DNA of 64,000 bases. Origin: Bacteroidota bacterium (GTDB lineage: Bacteria; Bacteroidota; Ignavibacteria; Palsa-1295). Each line of letters starts with the position of its first letter. Within the stretch, counting starts at the first letter, position 1. The DNA lies in the NCBI GenBank assembly GCA_018266755.1, contig JAFDZW010000005.1, positions 248,001 to 312,000 of the forward strand, written 5' to 3'. The notes beneath the pieces are model-generated. The model worked only from the letters and a program-made list of their open reading frames with translations. It did no database searches and was not told the origin of the DNA. Shown piece after piece: positions 59,763 through 64,000 of this stretch. The position numbers were made by a program, and so were the translations under genes.

Positions 59763-62167
59763 TTGAACCCCATCCTTCTAAGATGTGCATTTACCTTTTC
59801 TTCAAGCACGGCTACACTCTCGTTCAATTGGGGCAAAGGCGTTTCATATCGCTCGACAAGTTCTCTGATTCGATTAGTCAGGCGCTGACTGACACGCTCC
59901 ATTTCCGACTTAATTGATGACTCCATTGCAGTCATCCATTTGTGATCGACTACCAGCGTCTTAATATCGTCAGCAGTCAGTTTGCGGTACTGTAGAAATG
60001 CCTGCCTGCTCAGTTCTTCTGAAGCTTCCTTTATGGCAATACCTAAAGCTGTCTGCTCTGTAGTGAGTTTGAGATAAAGGGTAAGAATCTCAATCTCTTC
60101 TTTCGAACTCCGATCCTTGCCAATTTCCTTCAATCGCTTCGATACCGATCCCTTGTTTACTTTCTCAAAATCGGCGAACCATCCGTCTTCACCACTATTA
60201 TCTTCTTCTAACTCCGTCAACTGGGCTTTAATGGCATCTTCGGCTGCTTCCATCTTCGCCATTGCATCCCGCTCGTTCGCAAAATGCTGCTCGACGATAA
60301 GACTTGGTGGTACGAGATCGCACGTCCAGCCTTTATCAACTTCTGCTCCCTTCTTGTTTCTTTCGGTGATCCTACGCGGTTCTGCCTTCCAACCGTCCCC
60401 AGCAATGAGATAGCAATCGTCCTGCATCGTCTCTTTCCAATAATCCAAAAGATATTGGTATATATCATAACGGTCGAGCAAAGGCTTGTCCGTGTAAGTT
60501 TGGAGCAGATCTTCAGCAATCTCGGCGATTACTTCTTTTGGTTTGCAGCCTTTCGATAGCTGTTTGAGATACTTAGTATTTGTCTTCCGCCACTTCGCAA
60601 ATAGCTGATCCATCTCCGAAGTGAATGCGACGAAATCCGGATGCGTGAATATCGTCTCCTTGATCTTGTCCTTCTGGATCTTTGACACTACATACCCGGC
60701 TCTTGTACTTTTGCCGAACAGATGCTTGCGCAAGCTCGGATACGCACTCCAATAATTGCTGAGAGCATCAATGTCCGAAACAGGAATGTCACCGAGCAAA
60801 TGGGCTTCGATGTCCTGAATGTCTTCCGGTTCTTGACTGTCAATGTATCGTGGAATGTTCAGATTATAGTCGTTCTTTGGATCTGCAATTTCCTCATTCT
60901 TTACAAAGCGGCTGTACTTAGGAATCTCGATCTGCTTATTGAAGACATCGACGGTCTTGTGAATGTCTTGCTCACGGAGTCGATTCTTGTTGCCGTCTTT
61001 GACAAAGCCTTTACTTGCATCAATCATGAAGATGCCTTCCCGCTTCTCTGCATCTTCCTTGTCGAGAACGATGATGCAGGCCGGGATGCCAGTGCCGTAG
61101 AATAGATTGGAGGGAAGTCCGATAATGCCTTTTATCAAGCCGCGTTTGATGACATTCTTTCTGATCTCTCCTTCGGTATTGCCTCGGAAAAGTACACCAT
61201 GCGGAAGAATGACTGCTCCTTTCCCGTTCTGGTTCAGAGATCTAACGATGTGAAGGAAAAACGCATAATCTCCATTCTTATCCGGCGGAATGCCAAACCC
61301 GGTGAAGCGCTCGTGTATGTCTTCAGCAGGATTAAATCCTTGTGTCCAATTCTTTAGCGAGAAAGGTGGATTTGCAACCACGAAGTCGAATGTCTTCAGA
61401 TTGCCACGGTTGTCTTCAAATTGCGGATTGGACAGAGTACTTTGACCTTTGGCAATCAATGCCGTGTCATTGTTGTGCAGGATCATGTTCATTTTTGCAA
61501 GCGCTGCCGTTGCACCTTCCTTCTCCTGACCATAAAGCGATAGCTTTTTCTCGCTTTCGGCAGCGGCCCGGAGAAGCAATGATCCAGATCCGCAAGTAGG
61601 GTCATAAATGGTTTGCGTACCGCTCGTAGCTCGATTGATGCCGATAACCTTTGCGATGATCCGACTGACCTCGGCTGGCGTATAGAACTGACCTTTGCTC
61701 TTTCCAGATTCGGTTGCAAAATGACGCATCAAGTATTCGTATGCGTCACCGAGAATATCATCGCCTTCCGCCCTATTGCTGCGAAAGTCAAGTTCTGGTT
61801 TTTCGAAGATGGCGACGAGTTCGCTTAACCGATCAATCTTTTCCTTGCCTGAACCAAGTTTTTCGTCGTCGTTGAAACTGACGACATCAATGAATCCCTG
61901 AAGATCGTTTGCTTTCGCGATTGCACCAATGGAAGTGTTGATCTTTTCTCCGATCTCTTTGTGTCCTTTTAGCGCGGCGATGTCGCTGAAGCTGCATCCC
62001 TTCGGAACTTCGATCAACGTATCCTTTGAACCAGCTTTATCAGATACATACTTCAGAAAAAGCATCACCAGTACGTAATCCTTATACTGGCTGGCATCCA
62101 TCCCGCCGCGTAATGCATCACAACTCGCCCAGAGAGAACTGTATAATTCAGACTTCTTGATTGCCAT
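59753..62167 (-). CDS. hsdM: Type I restriction enzyme, adenine methyltransferase subunit (long form)
   Basis: 804 aa. HsdM_N helical domain (~1-130), then the N6-adenine MTase: SAM motif I TIYDPTCGSGSLLLRAAA (~188), catalytic NPPF in FDFVVANPPFSLKNW (~270), and the KGAVILPHGVLFRGNTEGEIR block. The classical subunit is near 500-550 aa; here ~300 extra residues follow, rich in charged helices (FTSEMDQLFAKWRKTNTKYL, RLTNRIRELVERYETPLPQL). The long form exists in a known HsdM subgroup. It methylates host DNA with HsdS. First gene of the hsdM-hsdS-hsdR-protease operon. Confidence 0.95.
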   Translation of the reverse strand: MAIKKSELYSSLWASCDALRGGMDASQYKDYVLVMLFLKYVSDKAGSKDTLIEVPKGCSFSDIAALKGHKEIGEKINTSIGAIAKANDLQGFIDVVSFNDDEKLGSGKEKIDRLSELVAIFEKPELDFRSNRAEGDDILGDAYEYLMRHFATESGKSKGQFYTPAEVSRIIAKVIGINRATSGTQTIYDPTCGSGSLLLRAAAESEKKLSLYGQEKEGATAALAKMNMILHNNDTALIAKGQSTLSNPQFEDNRGNLKTFDFVVANPPFSLKNWTQGFNPAEDIHERFTGFGIPPDKNGDYAFFLHIVRSLNQNGKGAVILPHGVLFRGNTEGEIRKNVIKRGLIKGIIGLPSNLFYGTGIPACIIVLDKEDAEKREGIFMIDASKGFVKDGNKNRLREQDIHKTVDVFNKQIEIPKYSRFVKNEEIADPKNDYNLNIPRYIDSQEPEDIQDIEAHLLGDIPVSDIDALSNYWSAYPSLRKHLFGKSTRAGYVVSKIQKDKIKETIFTHPDFVAFTSEMDQLFAKWRKTNTKYLKQLSKGCKPKEVIAEIAEDLLQTYTDKPLLDRYDIYQYLLDYWKETMQDDCYLIAGDGWKAEPRRITERNKKGAEVDKGWTCDLVPPSLIVEQHFANERDAMAKMEAAEDAIKAQLTELEEDNSGEDGWFADFEKVNKGSVSKRLKEIGKDRSSKEEIEILTLYLKLTTEQTALGIAIKEASEELSRQAFLQYRKLTADDIKTLVVDHKWMTAMESSIKSEMERVSQRLTNRIRELVERYETPLPQLNESVAVLEEKVNAHLRRMGFKWE

Positions 62168-62508
62168 AAACTGACTTCAATTGACATTGACCGCGCCACA
62201 AGTACAAAACGTGCTCAGAAACGATGTAGCAGCCACGTTTCAATCCGGCTACTCAATGCGCATGTGTACAAAAATAGTCAATTGATCAGGCTAACAGTTT
62301 GATCTGTGGAGAACAACGGTCTTCAAAGGATACCGGGTATGCAGGTTCATCGCTTTAACCATATCTCGTCGGTGCGAATTACAGCTTCGCGTCCAATCCC
62401 AGTGACTTGTCAACAGGCCAGAAGTTCTATGTGACTATTGAAAAGGCTTCAGCGAAAATGAAATCGCTGGGAATGCCGTTATAACTGTTGCCGGATTCGC
62501 AGATACGT
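62168..62508. other. 341-bp region upstream of hsdM with a coding-like relic
   Basis: It probably holds the hsdM promoter. On the plus strand, 62357-62482 is open and reads like protein (NYSFASNPSDLSTGQ, KFYVTIEKASAKMKSLGMPL, then TAA) but has no start codon, so it may be a decayed gene end left by an earlier rearrangement. Nothing else seen. Confidence 0.3.
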
Positions 62509-62976
62509 TCAGGCTGTCGAGGTGGCTTTGTCGTGCTGGTAATAGCGCTCCGCACCAACCCAAGATCCACCCTTCTTATTGAGCTTGGGTTCGGATACCG
62601 AGATGGCAATTGCTTCTAAGTGATTGAGAATTGTATCAAGATTCTCATTGACGGTCTGCGGAGCGTCTTTCAGTGTATTGGAGCTATTAACTATTCGGAC
62701 TCCGAACCATGAGAAATAGCGCCAGCGATTCTGCAGATCATCATCCAAATGCTGCTTCAGGCGCGAAAACAGCTTCTGTGTCTGTGAACCGACCTGTCCT
62801 ACGTAGACAAGATTGAAAGATGGGTCATATAGGGCATAGATTGCGGCTTGTTCTCGAAAGTCGACTGGGTGTAACTTATCTCCATCAAGGTACCCTTTCA
62901 AAGATCCAATTTTGTTCTGCCAACCCCAGTCGACTTTCTGGATGTCCCAAAATAGTCCGTAATTGCGAATTATCAT
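62509..62976 (-). CDS. GIY-YIG nuclease family protein
   Basis: 155 aa. The GIY-YIG core is AIYALYDPSFNLVYVGQVG (~45-63), followed by the catalytic-Arg helix LFSRLKQHLDDDL and the metal-binding Glu in LDTILNHLEAIAISV; the Asn/Lys tail EPKLNKKGG is typical. A ~40-residue N-terminal segment (YGLFWDIQKVDWGWQNKIGS) is family-specific. Stand-alone members occur in defence and mobile loci. It starts 38 bp after the Mrr-like gene ends, same strand, so the two are likely co-transcribed. Confidence 0.85.
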   Translation of the reverse strand: MIIRNYGLFWDIQKVDWGWQNKIGSLKGYLDGDKLHPVDFREQAAIYALYDPSFNLVYVGQVGSQTQKLFSRLKQHLDDDLQNRWRYFSWFGVRIVNSSNTLKDAPQTVNENLDTILNHLEAIAISVSEPKLNKKGGSWVGAERYYQHDKATSTA

Positions 62977-63013
62977 GATGCTCAGTATTGTGGTAAATGC
63001 AATTGATCAGTGG

Positions 63014-63931
63014 TCACTCTTCCCCAAAATAGTCACCGTCGATCTTCTTAAGCTCGTACTTCTGCTGAGGAACAACGCCGACATTGTACTCGATCATCAA
63101 TTGAGCGAGTTGCTTGCCATCAATAAGAACGATCTTAGTATCATTCCGCGGCGCATATTCGACCGCAGTATCTGCAAAACGGCTTGTCGTAATGAATATG
63201 CCTTTCTTTGCTCCTTGACCAGCCAATGCTCCTACAAATCGTTGAATTTCAGGACGACCTACGGTAGATTCCGGTTTCCACCGTTTTGCCTGAATGTATA
63301 TGGCATCCAAGCCCAATTTGTCTTCTTTAATGATTCCGTCAATGCCTTCATCATTTGTCTTGCCGATTGCTCTTCCTGCATCACCAATAGAACCACCGTA
63401 GCCCATTGCAACGACCAGTTCGACGACCAAATGCTCAAAGGCTTCCGGAGTTATAGACAGAACTCGACTTAAAAGTTCTTGAGCCAGAGAGTCATTTATT
63501 GCTTGATATGCCGATTCAAGCTGCTCTACGGGCGTTCTTAGAGTTTCAGTCTCGTCCGAAAGGATTGCGTGATTCGGTTCGCCTTTCTTGGCAGTTTCGA
63601 ACTCGACGAACTCTGGGAATTGTCGCAAGAACTTGACATTGATTTGGTCTTTGTGCGTTTCCAAAATGTTCTTTCCACGCGGCGTAATGACGACAACTGA
63701 CCGACGTGGCCGATTAACAAGTCCAGCTTTCTTGAGAAAGGTTATCGCCCATCCTATTCGGTTATCAAAAACAAATTGCTTCCCACTGGGAAGAAGGATG
63801 GCTCGGTCATCGCTTGATATGTTCAGTTTTGCAGCGACCAAATCCCGAATCTCCCGGAAAGAGTATTCTCTTCCATCGGATAGTTGATCAAGAACTGGCG
63901 ACATTACTGCTTGGAAATCTGGTAGAGCCAT
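63014..63931 (-). CDS. mrr: Mrr-type restriction endonuclease
   Basis: 305 aa. N-terminal winged-helix Mrr_N domain (~1-110; LSDGREYSFREIRDLVAAKL, GWAITFLKKAGLVNRPRRSV). C-terminal Mrr_cat domain (~150-285) of the PD-(D/E)xK fold: FEHLVVELVVAMGYGG, NDEGIDGIIKEDKLGLDAI with the catalytic Asp, YIQAKRW with the Gln-x-Lys pair, and GIFITTSRFADTAVEYA. Mrr cleaves DNA with foreign methylation (type IV). It heads the visible operon with the GIY-YIG gene. Further element genes should lie beyond the window. Confidence 0.93.
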   Translation of the reverse strand: MALPDFQAVMSPVLDQLSDGREYSFREIRDLVAAKLNISSDDRAILLPSGKQFVFDNRIGWAITFLKKAGLVNRPRRSVVVITPRGKNILETHKDQINVKFLRQFPEFVEFETAKKGEPNHAILSDETETLRTPVEQLESAYQAINDSLAQELLSRVLSITPEAFEHLVVELVVAMGYGGSIGDAGRAIGKTNDEGIDGIIKEDKLGLDAIYIQAKRWKPESTVGRPEIQRFVGALAGQGAKKGIFITTSRFADTAVEYAPRNDTKIVLIDGKQLAQLMIEYNVGVVPQQKYELKKIDGDYFGEE

Positions 63932-64000
63932 ACATTATTAAGTCCTTGAGATATTCAAAAATACTATTATCCGCGACAATCTCAGCAGAAACCGTCTACG

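Noticed and set aside
1-64000. CRISPR arrays, rRNA genes and insertion sequences
   Set aside because: Looked for regular repeats, rRNA signatures and transposases; none seen.

Overview
The window reads as a chromosomal segment of a Gram-negative bacterium from the Bacteroidota/Chlorobiota side of the FCB group. The placement is inferred. It rests on a full-length SprA, a PorU protease, a PorD-type protein and a PorV/PorQ-type barrel, which are type IX secretion system (T9SS) parts, plus two secreted proteins with T9SS-like C-terminal domains. The energy-chain genes suggest a deep branch such as Kapabacteria, Ignavibacteria or relatives rather than classical Bacteroidia, but no 16S gene is present to prove it.

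Region 1 (1-10.4 kb, all minus strand): a TonB-dependent receptor cut by the window edge, a T9SS cargo protein, engB, an rpsF-ssb-rplI operon that lacks rpsR, a second BNR-type secreted protein, and a K+-independent proton-pumping pyrophosphatase. Region 2 (10.5-24 kb): pth, rplY, prs and tRNA-Gln, a lipoprotein, a PorV/PorQ-family protein, truA, then glmS on the plus strand converging on a PpiD/SurA-like chaperone, followed by PAP2 phosphatase, glycosyltransferase, FAH-family and HI0933-type flavoprotein genes. Region 3 (23.8-34.5 kb): sprA (2445 aa), divergent from an LptF/G permease, a lipoprotein and nhaA.

Region 4 (34.5-41.7 kb) is the most distinctive core-genome locus. It is one operon for a split cytochrome bc-type quinol oxidoreductase: a 2[4Fe-4S] ferredoxin, a Tat-type Rieske protein with a long N-terminal extension, cytochrome b N-half, cytochrome b C-half, and a membrane-anchored octaheme cytochrome c. 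A cupredoxin-like lipoprotein follows. The ferredoxin and the tail of cytochrome b share a PPWLK motif next to Ala/Pro-rich linkers, which suggests a cytoplasmic-side ferredoxin module attached to the complex. Region 5 (41.8-52.5 kb): tRNA-Val, a very large porU, porD, accD, arginase, and an OmpA-family protein.

Region 6 (52.5 kb to the end) is an integrated element at tRNA-Glu(CUC). A large serine recombinase reads into the tRNA gene from the opposite strand, so its last codons are antisense tRNA sequence. Behind it lie a very acidic small protein, a YgjP-like metallopeptidase, hsdR, hsdS, hsdM, a GIY-YIG nuclease and an Mrr-type restriction enzyme, all on the minus strand. The base composition is visibly more AT-rich than the rest (one hand-counted 60-base line gave 29 G/C at 57001, against 34 G/C at 16801). 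The far end of the element is beyond the window. No CRISPR array, rRNA or insertion sequence was seen.
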